From: JAAYCB01 sp012744395
Lineage (GTDB): Bacteria; Planctomycetota; Planctomycetia; Pirellulales; Thermoguttaceae
Direction of reading: 5' to 3'
DNA length: 64,000 bases
Assembly: GCA_028703175.1 (NCBI GenBank)
Contig: JAQVNJ010000013.1
Location: 7,955-71,954, forward strand
Positions 44,611-52,376 of the stretch are shown one piece after another. The position numbers and the translations under genes were made by a program. Each line of letters opens with the position of its first letter. Within the stretch, counting starts at the first letter, position 1. The notes below the pieces were generated by a model that worked only from the letters and a program-made list of their open reading frames with translations, was not told the DNA's origin and made no database searches.

Positions 44611-44670
44611 CGTCCTGGAGAGGAATTTCACGATGAACAGGTACAGGGCCAGCGCCACGATGAGGAAGTT
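44611..44670 (-). pseudogene. possible MscL gene fragment
   Basis: Read on the minus strand this stretch gives NFLIVALALYLFIVKFLSR, closely resembling the second transmembrane helix of large-conductance mechanosensitive channels. Neither the N-terminal helix nor a continuing reading frame is present. A chance hydrophobic match is possible. Confidence 0.3.
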
Positions 44671-44684
44671 GACAGACTCAGAAT

Positions 44685-45050
44685 CTACGCGGCTCTGAAG
44701 CGACACCAGACTAGCCCGGCGATCCCCAGGATCAGCCAGATTGCCAGCAAGGCCGGCTCGGCGACGATCGGCGCATCCGCCGCGGGCGGCCCCGGGGCTT
44801 TGGCTGGTGTGATCGTGGCCGATTCCTCGCAGCCGCCGTCTGAACCGGAAAACGTGGAGAACAGCAAGACATTCGTCTTCTGCTCTGAAAGCAGACTCTC
44901 CGGCATCAACAACATGTCGAGTTCTTCGCGAATCGATCCGCTAGCGCCAGGTTCTGCCGGCTCATAGGACGGAACCTGAACGGATGCCTGGGCGGAATGG
45001 ATGCCCAACAATACGCACATCACTCCTGAACACACAGTCTTTCGCAACAT
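44685..45050 (-). CDS. small exported protein with PEP-CTERM-like sorting tail
   Basis: This 121-residue protein starts with a signal peptide (VCSGVMCVLLGIHSAQA). The middle is acidic and unstructured (PAEPGASGSIREELD). The C-terminus has an EP-motif, a 17-residue hydrophobic helix (LLAIWLILGIAGLVW) and a short basic tail (CRFRAA). This layout matches PEP-CTERM proteins, which are processed by exosortase and displayed on the surface; the consensus PEP is AEP here. No exosortase gene is in the window. Confidence 0.6.
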   Translation of the reverse strand: MLRKTVCSGVMCVLLGIHSAQASVQVPSYEPAEPGASGSIREELDMLLMPESLLSEQKTNVLLFSTFSGSDGGCEESATITPAKAPGPPAADAPIVAEPALLAIWLILGIAGLVWCRFRAA

Positions 45051-45682
45051 GACAAATCTCTGATGCCTCGAATAAGCCGTAACGATTCCGCCAGCCGGAC
45101 CGATGCACAACCGGAGTTCGCAGCCCTGGATTCTTTGGCGGAGCTCGGTCAGAACCCCGCCCCTGGGCCGGGCCGAGAATCTCACACGGCGGTCCGTTGG
45201 AGAGCAAGGCCGTCGGCTTGCGGGAAGAAAGAAGTCCGGTTGATTGGACGACGCCGGAGCAATTCTCATGCCAGGGGTCGCGGACGAGGCTGGCCGTGGC
45301 TACAACCCGGTGCGTTGTAGAGCTTTGTGGCATGATGCGCCCAACCTTGCAGTCGCGGGGCGAACGGTTGCAGGGCGGCAGAATGCGGCTTCGATCGTGG
45401 CAGAACGCGCACTCGGCGCGACCCGTGGTTTTCTTGTTGGCAAGGGTTCGCCAGGGGCAGGCTGCTCACTCGGCGCGATCTGTGGTTTTCTTGTTGGCCA
45501 GGGTGTTGACGCGGGCGCTGCGGGTCAGAACAATGGATAGCTGAGCGGGTTGGGCCCCCGCTGTTTTGACTGGACTGGTTTGCCCACGTTGTTCAGAACC
45601 CAGTGGCTTCCCAGACCCGCGCACGTCGTGGTGGAGGCGGTTGGAGTTCGGTCATTCCTATGGTTCCAAGGAGGATCCACCA
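45051..45682. other. intergenic region with a 57-bp-spaced repeat, upstream of the YTV gene
   Basis: This is the divergent region before the wall-protein gene. It holds a nearly identical 38-base direct repeat (45410-45447 and 45467-45504). No domain-bearing gene is present; the promoter of the YTV gene is expected near 45550-45660. Confidence 0.45.
45410..45504 (+). repeat. 38-bp imperfect direct repeat with 57-bp period
   Basis: Copies at 45410-45447 and 45467-45504 share 35 of 38 bases around GTGGTTTTCTTGTTGGC. The 57-bp period is 19 codons, so a small frame through both copies stays in phase (VVFLLARV occurs twice), but no family features support coding. Confidence 0.6.
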
Positions 45683-46810
45683 ATGTCTCGCTACTTGAGG
45701 TCGTCGCTTGCCCTGCTCCTGCCATTGGTGATGGCCGGGGCCTCGTGGGCCGCCTGTGGGGCGGCATGTTGCCCGCCCAAGGCCGACTGTTGCCAGCCGG
45801 CATGTCAGCAACAATATGTCACGCGCACCGTCTGCGTGCCGCAATGGGTGACGGAGCTGCGGACCGTCCGGGCCGTTGAGTACACGACGGAACAGCGCCA
45901 GCAGACCTGCACGGTCTACACGCGTGTTCCGGAAACGAAGACGATCGAGACGAAATGCACGGTGATGGTCCCGGAGACGCGGACCAAGACGTGCAAGTTC
46001 ACGGTCTGCACGCCGGTCTGGAAGGAAGTCGAGCAGCAGTACACGGTGATGGTTCCCCATCAGGAGAAGCGTCAGGGCGTCCGCAAGGTGTGCAAGGTCG
46101 AGCAGGTCAAAGAGACCCGTACCGTGTGCAAGGACAAGGGCCAGTGGGAAGAGCAGGTCGTGGAAGTCGCTCCAGCCAGTGCCACGGTTTGCGCGAGCCC
46201 CCGCACGGCCCGCCGGGCTTGCCGCCTGTGGGCCCGTCGCAGCGCTTGCTGCGCCGCCCCCTGCGCGACCGCATGCAGCCCCGCCTGCGCGACCACCGCA
46301 TGCAGCCCCGCCTGCGACAGTGCCTGCGATTCCTGCGGCGGAGCCGGCGCTGCCGACACCGTCCAGTGCGTCAAGAAGGTCTGGGTTCCGAACATTGTCC
46401 AGGAGGAGGTTGAAGTCACCTGCTCGAAGCCGGTGATGGTCGACGAGCCCTACGAGTATACCGTGACGGTCTGCAAGCCCGAGACGCGGACGCGGAAGGT
46501 TCGCGTCTGCGAGTACCAGAAAGAAGAGAAGACGCGCCAGGTGCAGTACACGGTCTGCGTGCCGCAGGAGCGGACGGTCACCCGCGAGGTCTGCGTGGTG
46601 AAGTGCGTTCCCGAGCAGAAGGTGGTTACCCGAACGGTGCGGGTTCCCCGCTGCGTGGAGAAGCAGGTCGAGGTCCGCGTCTGCAAGATGGTGCAGAAGA
46701 CGGTCCAGGTCCCCTGCCGCCCCGCGCGGACCCGTAGCTGCGCGCGTCCGGCCCGCGGCTGCTGCGCCCCCAAGGCGACCACGGCCTGCGCCCCCTGCGC
46801 CGGGTGCTGA
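45683..46810 (+). CDS. YTV-motif cysteine-rich planctomycete cell-surface protein
   Basis: This 375-residue protein has a signal peptide (LALLLPLVMAGASWA). The mature protein consists of repeated short units rich in Cys, Val, Thr, Lys and Glu with the YTV motif (YTVMVP, YTVTVCKP, YTVCVPQ, and variants CTVMVP and FTVCTP), interrupted by a Cys/Ala-rich linker (about residues 165-225). This is the YTV family (PF07639) from planctomycete cell-wall preparations, where abundant cysteines probably crosslink by disulfides. An excellent AAGGAGG lies before the ATG and a strong terminator follows at 46873. This gene is the best single lineage marker here. Confidence 0.95.
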   Translation: MSRYLRSSLALLLPLVMAGASWAACGAACCPPKADCCQPACQQQYVTRTVCVPQWVTELRTVRAVEYTTEQRQQTCTVYTRVPETKTIETKCTVMVPETRTKTCKFTVCTPVWKEVEQQYTVMVPHQEKRQGVRKVCKVEQVKETRTVCKDKGQWEEQVVEVAPASATVCASPRTARRACRLWARRSACCAAPCATACSPACATTACSPACDSACDSCGGAGAADTVQCVKKVWVPNIVQEEVEVTCSKPVMVDEPYEYTVTVCKPETRTRKVRVCEYQKEEKTRQVQYTVCVPQERTVTREVCVVKCVPEQKVVTRTVRVPRCVEKQVEVRVCKMVQKTVQVPCRPARTRSCARPARGCCAPKATTACAPCAGC

Positions 46811-46872
46811 GCAGCGCAGCCCGACAAGAAACAGTCGTGCATCCGTTCCGTAGCGCTTGTTTTGCGGATCTG

Positions 46873-46901
46873 GGGCCGGGCCTCTTGGCGAGGCCCGGCC
46901 C
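46873..46901 (+). terminator. Rho-independent-type terminator of the YTV gene
   Basis: A perfect 12-bp stem (GGGCCGGGCCTC with GAGGCCCGGCCC) has a 5-base loop and is followed by GTTTCAATTCTT. It is 62 bases after the YTV stop codon. Confidence 0.85.
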
Positions 46902-46996
46902 GTTTCAATTCTTGCCCGTCCGCGGGGCGGAGTCAGAATGGCGCCGGATTGCCGATCCGCTCAGGCCGCACAAGCCGGGTTCCCTCACGGCGATCC

Positions 46997-47095
46997 GGAT
47001 CGGAGGTATTCTCCGATCCATGTTGATCTTGAGCCTCCTGGCTGTTCTCGAAGCAGTCCACGCAGATCGACTCAGGTCCGCCAGGAGGCTCAAGA
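46997..47095. ncRNA. two adjacent perfect hairpins, possible structured RNA or bidirectional terminator
   Basis: Stem A: GGATCGGAG (46997-47005) pairs with CTCCGATCC (47011-47019) across a 5-base loop. Stem B: TCTTGAGCCTCCTGGC (47027-47042) pairs perfectly with 47080-47095, enclosing 37 bases. Both lie between the convergent YTV and aquaporin genes. Stem B may simply be the aquaporin terminator, but a 16-bp stem with a long loop beside a second hairpin could also be a small RNA. Confidence 0.45.
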
Positions 47096-47123
47096 ATTCC
47101 AGGCGTTTATGAATAATCCGGGA

Positions 47124-47831
47124 CTAGCCTTCCTCGCCAGCGGCGCCAAATAGTGTGCGATAGACGACCCCGGCGACTGCCGCGCCGAGGATCGGAGCGA
47201 CCCAGAAGAGCCAGAGCTGCGCAAGCGCCCAGCCGCCGACGTAGAGGGCGGGGCCCGTCGACCGGGCCGGGTTCACCGAGAGGTTCGTGACGGGAATCCC
47301 GATCAGGTGGATCAGCGTCAATCCCAATCCGATGGCGATCGGAGCGAATCCTTGCGGCGCGCGGCTGTCCGTGGCGCCAAGGATGATCAGGAGGAACATG
47401 AACGTGAGTACGAATTCCGCGACCGAACAGGCGACGAGCGAATAGCCGCCGGGCGAGTGCGCGCCATAGCCGTTCGAGGCGAATCCGTCGGCCAGGTTGA
47501 ACCCCGCCTTTCCCGAAGCGATCACGTACAGCACCGCCGCGCCGACAATGCCGCCGACCACTTGCGCAATCACGTAGGGAATGATTTCGCTTGCCTTGAA
47601 GCGGCTGCCCGCCACCAGGCCGACGGTGACCGCCGGGTTCAAGTGGCATCCGGAGATATGGCCGATCGCGTAGGCCATCGTCAGCACGGTCAGCCCGAAC
47701 GCGAAGGCGACCCCCAGAAGCCCGATTCCCACCTCGGGGAACGCGGCCGCCAGAACAGCGCTGCCGCATCCCCCGAAAACCAACCAGAACGTGCCGAACA
47801 GTTCGGCTGCACAGCGTTTGCCGAGGTCCAT
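47124..47831 (-). CDS. aqpZ: aquaporin (AqpZ-like MIP-family channel)
   Basis: This 235-residue protein has six transmembrane helices and both half-helix motifs: HLNPAVTVG and SVNPARSTGP. ELFGTFWLVFGGCGSAVLAA in TM1 is typical of AqpZ. His before the first NPA motif and the SVNPARS context favour a water-selective channel over a glycerol facilitator. AGGAG lies before the ATG at 47831. Confidence 0.93.
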   Translation of the reverse strand: MDLGKRCAAELFGTFWLVFGGCGSAVLAAAFPEVGIGLLGVAFAFGLTVLTMAYAIGHISGCHLNPAVTVGLVAGSRFKASEIIPYVIAQVVGGIVGAAVLYVIASGKAGFNLADGFASNGYGAHSPGGYSLVACSVAEFVLTFMFLLIILGATDSRAPQGFAPIAIGLGLTLIHLIGIPVTNLSVNPARSTGPALYVGGWALAQLWLFWVAPILGAAVAGVVYRTLFGAAGEEG

Positions 47832-47961
47832 CAAGACTCCTTTCAAGGCGGCTTGGGCCGCAACGGTACTTGCAGCGGGCGGCAATCCGACCCGCTCGTG
47901 TCGATCAACCTCCAGTCCGCCGCGGCGCGTTCCCCGCGGAAGCACGTCCGCGGACCGCGAC

Positions 47962-48237
47962 CTACGACGCGCCCTTCTTGGCGATCGCCGACGAGTAGAT
48001 CACCAACACGATCACCGCCCCGAGGATCGACATGATCCATCCGGAGGGCTGGAACACCGTCTCCCCGCGGCCGAACAGCAGGTAGGACAATCCCCCGCCA
48101 ACGAATGATCCGACGACTCCCAGGAGCATTGTCATCAGCCAGCCCATGGCTTGCCTTCCCGGGAGCACAAACCGCGCAATTGCCCCGGCGATCAATCCAA
48201 AGATCGCCCATCCCAGAATCGTTCCAAGCGTACCCAT
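47962..48237 (-). CDS. GlsB/YeaQ/YmgE-family small membrane protein
   Basis: This 91-residue protein has three hydrophobic helices and the family pattern ILGWAIFGLIAGAIARFVLPG ... GWLMTMLLGVVGSFVGG. The family is associated with envelope or acid stress and its biochemical function is unknown. ATG 48237 has an AGGAG site. It is in line with the aquaporin and the following unknown genes on the minus strand, suggesting an osmotic or envelope-stress group. Confidence 0.88.
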   Translation of the reverse strand: MGTLGTILGWAIFGLIAGAIARFVLPGRQAMGWLMTMLLGVVGSFVGGGLSYLLFGRGETVFQPSGWIMSILGAVIVLVIYSSAIAKKGAS

Positions 48238-48289
48238 CGCGGACTCCTCCAGTCGAGTGTTGTTTGAGAGAGTCAAAGAAAAGGTTGCG

Positions 48290-49177
48290 TCAGACCTCGC
48301 CGGCAGCGCGCGAGATCAGGCTGCGGGCGACGGACTGCGTCCCCGTGTGTTCGAAGTAGTCCGTCATGATGTCGACGAACGCGGCAACGTAGTCGAGCTT
48401 CCCGTCCATCCCGTTGGCGAACCCGCTGAGGCTGCCGACGATCTTGTCGACGGCCAGGCCCTTGCTGGAGATGAACGAGCCGATCCAGCCCTGCGCCGCG
48501 TCGAGGCCGCGGGAGACGTAGCCCAGCTTCTCCGTGGCGCCGTTGCCCGGAATCATCGACTCGATCTGCTGGAATCGCTTGTTCTTCTCCAGCCCCGACG
48601 CGCCGAGGCCCTTCAAGGAAGACATCGCTTTGCCCACGAAGTCGGGCCCGAGCGGTACGATCCCGTCGATGCAGACCAGGGTCGCCATCCGCATCAAGGC
48701 CTCGTGGCGGTAGTCGGCCAGCGATTCCGCGAAGTCGCCGATGCCATCGCCGGGGATGCCGTTGAGTTTGCAGAAGGCGACGATTTCCACGATCAACTTC
48801 AGACTCAGGTCGATCACCTGCGCGGTGTCGGCCTTGGGCGTCAGCCAGCGGAGGAACGACAGGAAGCCCACGTTTTCCCCGACCTTGTCGACCAGCGCCG
48901 CGGCGCCGGCAATGCCTTGCGCCGAGTCGATCGTCTGGTAGAGCCATTGGGCCCGCTGATACCCCTGCGTCTTGTCGTTATAGAGCTGGATCGCCCGCTC
49001 GCCGATCTTCTGGACCCAGGCCTGGTCCGTTTCGCCGCTCACCTCCCTGATCATCTTCTCGAAGCCGACGATGTTCTTCCACTCCCCCGGAACGACCCAG
49101 TCCAAAGCTCCCAGCAACCGCGTGGTCATGCTTTTTTCGGGCAGGGCGTCGACGAGCTGATATATTGTTTTTGCCAC
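48290..49177 (-). CDS. unknown 295-aa alpha-helical protein
   Basis: This protein is not recognised. It is almost entirely helical, with no signal peptide and no clear transmembrane segment; the more hydrophobic stretches (LKLIVEIVAFCKL, MRMATLVCIDGIVPLGPDFVGKAM) look amphipathic. The second resembles a YkvA/DUF1232-like LIPDxIP turn (GIVPLGPDFVG), but the match is weak. GTG 49177 was chosen because GGAG is six bases upstream and no ATG fits. The lipoprotein gene lies 20 bases upstream on the same strand, so they are probably co-transcribed. Confidence 0.7.
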   Translation of the reverse strand: MAKTIYQLVDALPEKSMTTRLLGALDWVVPGEWKNIVGFEKMIREVSGETDQAWVQKIGERAIQLYNDKTQGYQRAQWLYQTIDSAQGIAGAAALVDKVGENVGFLSFLRWLTPKADTAQVIDLSLKLIVEIVAFCKLNGIPGDGIGDFAESLADYRHEALMRMATLVCIDGIVPLGPDFVGKAMSSLKGLGASGLEKNKRFQQIESMIPGNGATEKLGYVSRGLDAAQGWIGSFISSKGLAVDKIVGSLSGFANGMDGKLDYVAAFVDIMTDYFEHTGTQSVARSLISRAAGEV

Positions 49178-49197
49178 GGCAGGCTCCTTGCAGAAGA

Positions 49198-49695
49198 TTA
49201 GAGGTTGGAGAGGCTCTTCAGATCGAATTTCTGCAACCAGGCGACGCGTTCCGCCTCGTCGAACGAGGGGTCCATCGAGCGGACTTGGACCTGGTACCGA
49301 TCGGCGATGAGGACTGCCGTCCCCTTGCTGCCGGCGGCGGCCATCGGGTGGCCGTCGAGCTGCTGCTCGCTGGCGGCGAACTTTTCCTTCGCCTGGGGAT
49401 TGTTCGCCGTATCGGAGATCGAAAGAACCGCCAGTTCCTGCCCATCCTTTTGCAGGCTGGCCTGGGCAAAGCCGTCTTTCTCCTGCTTGAAGACAATGTC
49501 GAACGGCGACTCGACCTTGGGGAAGAATCGGTTCAGATCGCTTCCCTCGACGGACTCTTCGACAACGGCGGGCGCCTGCGCTCCGCGCGTTGCGTCTTGG
49601 ACCTGGTCCCAACGCGACGGCTCCCGCCGGCAACTGGCCAGCGAGAGGAGCGCCAGGAGCGGCAGAAACACGGTCAACTTCCAGTCGCGAATCAT
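49198..49695 (-). CDS. unknown lipoprotein, 165 aa
   Basis: It has a lipoprotein signal with lipobox SLASC (Cys22) followed by RREPSRWDQVQDATRG. The mature part has a beta-rich domain with alternating charge (FAQASLQKDGQELAVLSISDT) and ends with a helix. No enzymatic motif is visible and the family is unknown. It is the first of a pair with the 295-aa protein. Confidence 0.65.
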   Translation of the reverse strand: MIRDWKLTVFLPLLALLSLASCRREPSRWDQVQDATRGAQAPAVVEESVEGSDLNRFFPKVESPFDIVFKQEKDGFAQASLQKDGQELAVLSISDTANNPQAKEKFAASEQQLDGHPMAAAGSKGTAVLIADRYQVQVRSMDPSFDEAERVAWLQKFDLKSLSNL

Positions 49696-49873
49696 TCCTG
49701 AGTTCCTTCAGTACTCCAGCGCCCCGCCTGTGCCCGGCGATAGGCGAAGCTTGTGCTTCCGAGAAAACCGCGATTCTCCAGCCGGACACCAAGCGTGTCT
49801 CCGGGCCGGATGACGAAGCATCGCAGCCAAACAGAATAGCGCGGGAATGCGTGCCCCCCCGGCGTCCCTGTCT

Positions 49874-50098
49874 TCAGTCCCAGCGTTTCACAACCGCACC
49901 CCTGGTTGAGCGCCGGGCGTGCCTCGGCCGCGTGTCGACCGCGGCGCAGCCTTCGGTCAACTCGGCCCGCCAGATGTCGGTGTCGGCCGGGGCTGAAATC
50001 CCCAGCCGGACCCTGCTCCCCTGAACAGCCAGGACGCTGATCATTATATCCGGGCCGATTTGTATGCTCGCACCCAACTTGCGGCTCAAGACCAACAT
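49874..50098 (-). CDS. csrA: CsrA-type RNA-binding regulator
   Basis: The 74-residue product starts MLVLSRKLGASIQIG and continues with VQGSRVRLGISAP, the conserved CsrA core including the RNA-contacting N-terminal strand (LxLxRK) and VRxGI. CsrA dimers bind GGA motifs in mRNA leaders and control carbon metabolism, motility and biofilm formation. The last 20 residues are a basic, unconserved tail. No flagellar genes are adjacent. The start at 50098 gives the canonical N-terminus. Confidence 0.9.
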   Translation of the reverse strand: MLVLSRKLGASIQIGPDIMISVLAVQGSRVRLGISAPADTDIWRAELTEGCAAVDTRPRHARRSTRGAVVKRWD

Positions 50099-50829
50099 AA
50101 CTTCGGCTCCATCCACGGAATAGGCCCCTAGAAGACGGCAGCCTGGTGTGAGCAACTCATGTGCCAAAAGCCCTGCCCGCTCGCTGGGACATTTCACAAC
50201 CTATTGGTATATAGGCTGTTGCGGCTTCGCGCTGCGCCCCCCGGCAGCCCGGTGCGTCGAGTATGGCGGCAACGAGAGCGGCAAAATGCAGCACCCATGC
50301 GGCAGTATTCCAGAGGACACTTCCCGGGGACGCCGCCGGTCGATCCGCCAGCGGCGAGAGGGTGATCGCCCGGAGGGTCCGATTGACCCACGCCAGGCGA
50401 GCGGGCTGCCGCCTCGGCAAGGTGGCGCGGAAGATCGCCGCCGCTCCTGGTGGAACGGCTTCGGAGAGTCTGGACTTGCGCCCTGCGGCAGCGCCGAACG
50501 GGCCGCGGTCTGCGCCGACCGCGGTCTGCACCGGCCGCCACGCCCGGCGGAGCCCGACAAGTGAGAATCGTCCGTCATGACAGTCTCCACGCAGCCTGCT
50601 ATACTCAGACGCGTCATCGGCCTTGGTTCGCGGCTGCCAACACGCGGACGAGGTTGCGGCGACTGCGGCGGACTCAACAGGGAGACCGGGTCCAAGGCGT
50701 CTGACACCCTTCCGACCTTCTCGGCGGCCTGCCGGCGGAAATCGACTTTGCCGGTCCGCGGCGAGGGCGATTGCCGAATCTTCCGGGGCGCTCGGCGGGC
50801 GCGACTTTGCCAACAGGGAGAATCCATCC
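50099..50829. other. 731-bp intergenic region, no gene supported
   Basis: This is divergent DNA between csrA and the TolB-like gene. Open frames on both strands lack domains. A short AT-rich stretch near 50200-50215 (TTGGTATATAGG) could be part of the csrA promoter. Confidence 0.4.
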
Positions 50830-51879
50830 ATGCCAAGGCCAGTTGTCTTAATTGCGCTGTCCGTCATCGGCGTCATGATTTGCCCGGCGTCTCCGGCGGG
50901 GGAGTCGGAACGCGACCCCCGCGCGCGGCAACTGGCGGAGCAGGTTCGTGCAAAGGGCTGGATCGCCTACTCCGCCCGGAGCGAGAACGGCACCTGGGAC
51001 GTGTTCCTGTCGCGGCCCGATGGATCGCAAGCTCGCAATATCACCAACACGCCGAATTACGAAGAGGCGGCTCCGATGTTCCGGGGCGACGGCAAAAAGC
51101 TGCTCTATCGCCAGATTGCACGGGGCAGCACGATCAACCACGACCGTTGGGGATTTCAAGGCCGGCTGGTGATCGCCGATCCCGACGGCGGCAACGCCGC
51201 GGTTGTCGGCCAGGACGGCCAGTGGCCCTGGGCCACGTGGTCGCCGGACGGCAAGCAGATCGCCTGCCTGGTTCCCCAGGGCATCCAGATTGTCGACCTG
51301 GCGAGCAGGAAAGTGGTCCGCAGCATGCCGCGCGAAGGCATCTACCAGCAGCTCTTCTGGTCGCCGGACGGAGAGTGGTTCTGCGGCACGGGCAATCATC
51401 TGGGCGTGATGTGGACGGTGGTTCGGCTGCACTTGGCCAGCGGGAAGCTCAACGCGGTGCACAAGTTCCAGAGCTGCACCCCCGCTTGGTTCCCGGACTC
51501 GCAGCAGATCATCTTTTCTTCGCGGCCGGCCGGCCAGACGGCGGACGGCGGCTATGGTTGGACCCAGCTATGGATGGCCGAGGGCGACGGCAGCAGCGAG
51601 CAGCTCGTCTACGGGGAGGACGGTTGCCATGTCTATGGCGGCGGCCTCTCGCCCGACGGCCAGTACGTGCTGTTCACCAAGAGCCTCAAGGACGGAGGCG
51701 GCTCGGAAGACTCCGGCGGCACGATCTGCCTGATGCGCTTCAGCGACGCACCCACGATCGGCGGCGCGAGCGAGGAGTTGCGGAAAGAACACGCCGGCAC
51801 GAAAGACGGCCCCGTCCTCGAGCTTGGCCGGGGCTGGGAGCCCTGCTGGACTTGTCAAGAGATCGGCACAGTGCAATGA
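50830..51879 (+). CDS. secreted TolB/PD40-like beta-propeller protein
   Basis: This 349-residue protein has a signal peptide and then a beta-propeller with PD40 repeats: SRPDGSQARNITNTP, WSPDGKQIACL, WSPDGEWFCG and LSPDGQYVLFTK. Such propellers bind partners in the periplasm, as TolB does, or occur in peptidases; here no catalytic domain follows. GGGAG is before the ATG. The stop overlaps the start of the next lipoprotein gene (ATGA, 51876-51879). Confidence 0.78.
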   Translation: MPRPVVLIALSVIGVMICPASPAGESERDPRARQLAEQVRAKGWIAYSARSENGTWDVFLSRPDGSQARNITNTPNYEEAAPMFRGDGKKLLYRQIARGSTINHDRWGFQGRLVIADPDGGNAAVVGQDGQWPWATWSPDGKQIACLVPQGIQIVDLASRKVVRSMPREGIYQQLFWSPDGEWFCGTGNHLGVMWTVVRLHLASGKLNAVHKFQSCTPAWFPDSQQIIFSSRPAGQTADGGYGWTQLWMAEGDGSSEQLVYGEDGCHVYGGGLSPDGQYVLFTKSLKDGGGSEDSGGTICLMRFSDAPTIGGASEELRKEHAGTKDGPVLELGRGWEPCWTCQEIGTVQ

Positions 51880-52370
51880 TGCAAGTCACAGGGCGTGTCA
51901 ATCCGTGCCGGCGCCTGCTCGGCCTCGGACTGTTGCTGCTGGCTGGAGCATGTTGCAGCTCGTGCGCCAGCCAGACCGAGAGCGGTGAGGATGCGGAGGT
52001 CACCACCCGCGGCAGTGCCGAAGTGACCGCCCGGCTCGTGGAGATTCGCGGAGAGTTCCCCGAAAACGTCAACTACGATTACGCCTTCGTGATGAAGTAC
52101 GAGGTGCTCCAGGCGCACCGGGGAGGAGTCGATTCCGACGTGATCTACGTGGGCCATTACAATCCGCGGAAGCCGCGGGCCGCCGCGGCCGACGAGCGCG
52201 TCGAGCAGGTCGGCGGAAACCTCGTGCAGTTCCGGGCTGGAGACGTGCATCGGATGGCCTTGGATTCGCCCATCGACAACTACTTCATGGGAGGCATCAT
52301 CGACAAGTACTTCGAGGAGAAGTCAGACCCGATTTACTGGGCCATATGGACAAATCGAGTCGTCGAGTGA
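51876..52370 (+). CDS. lipoprotein of unknown function
   Basis: This 164-residue protein has a lipoprotein signal (LLGLGLLLLAGACCSSC) with adjacent Cys residues that could be lipidated. The mature domain contains VTARLVEIRGEFPENVNYDYAFVMKYEVLQ, a beta-rich fold. It overlaps the TolB-like gene by four bases and ends six bases before the MBOAT gene, so the four genes from 50830 to 54995 look like one operon. It might support polysaccharide acetylation, by context only. Confidence 0.7.
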   Translation: MMQVTGRVNPCRRLLGLGLLLLAGACCSSCASQTESGEDAEVTTRGSAEVTARLVEIRGEFPENVNYDYAFVMKYEVLQAHRGGVDSDVIYVGHYNPRKPRAAAADERVEQVGGNLVQFRAGDVHRMALDSPIDNYFMGGIIDKYFEEKSDPIYWAIWTNRVVE

Positions 52371-52376
52371 GAGCCC

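Larger units (their letters stand above)
46811..47123. other. intergenic region rich in hairpins
   Basis: It contains the YTV terminator (46873-46901) and two further perfect stems (46997-47019 and 47027-47095). No protein is supported. Confidence 0.6.

Noticed and set aside
50157..50876. Minus-strand frames upstream of the TolB-like gene with a hydrophobic stretch
   Set aside because: Composition is that of GC-rich noncoding DNA and no start or family features support a gene.
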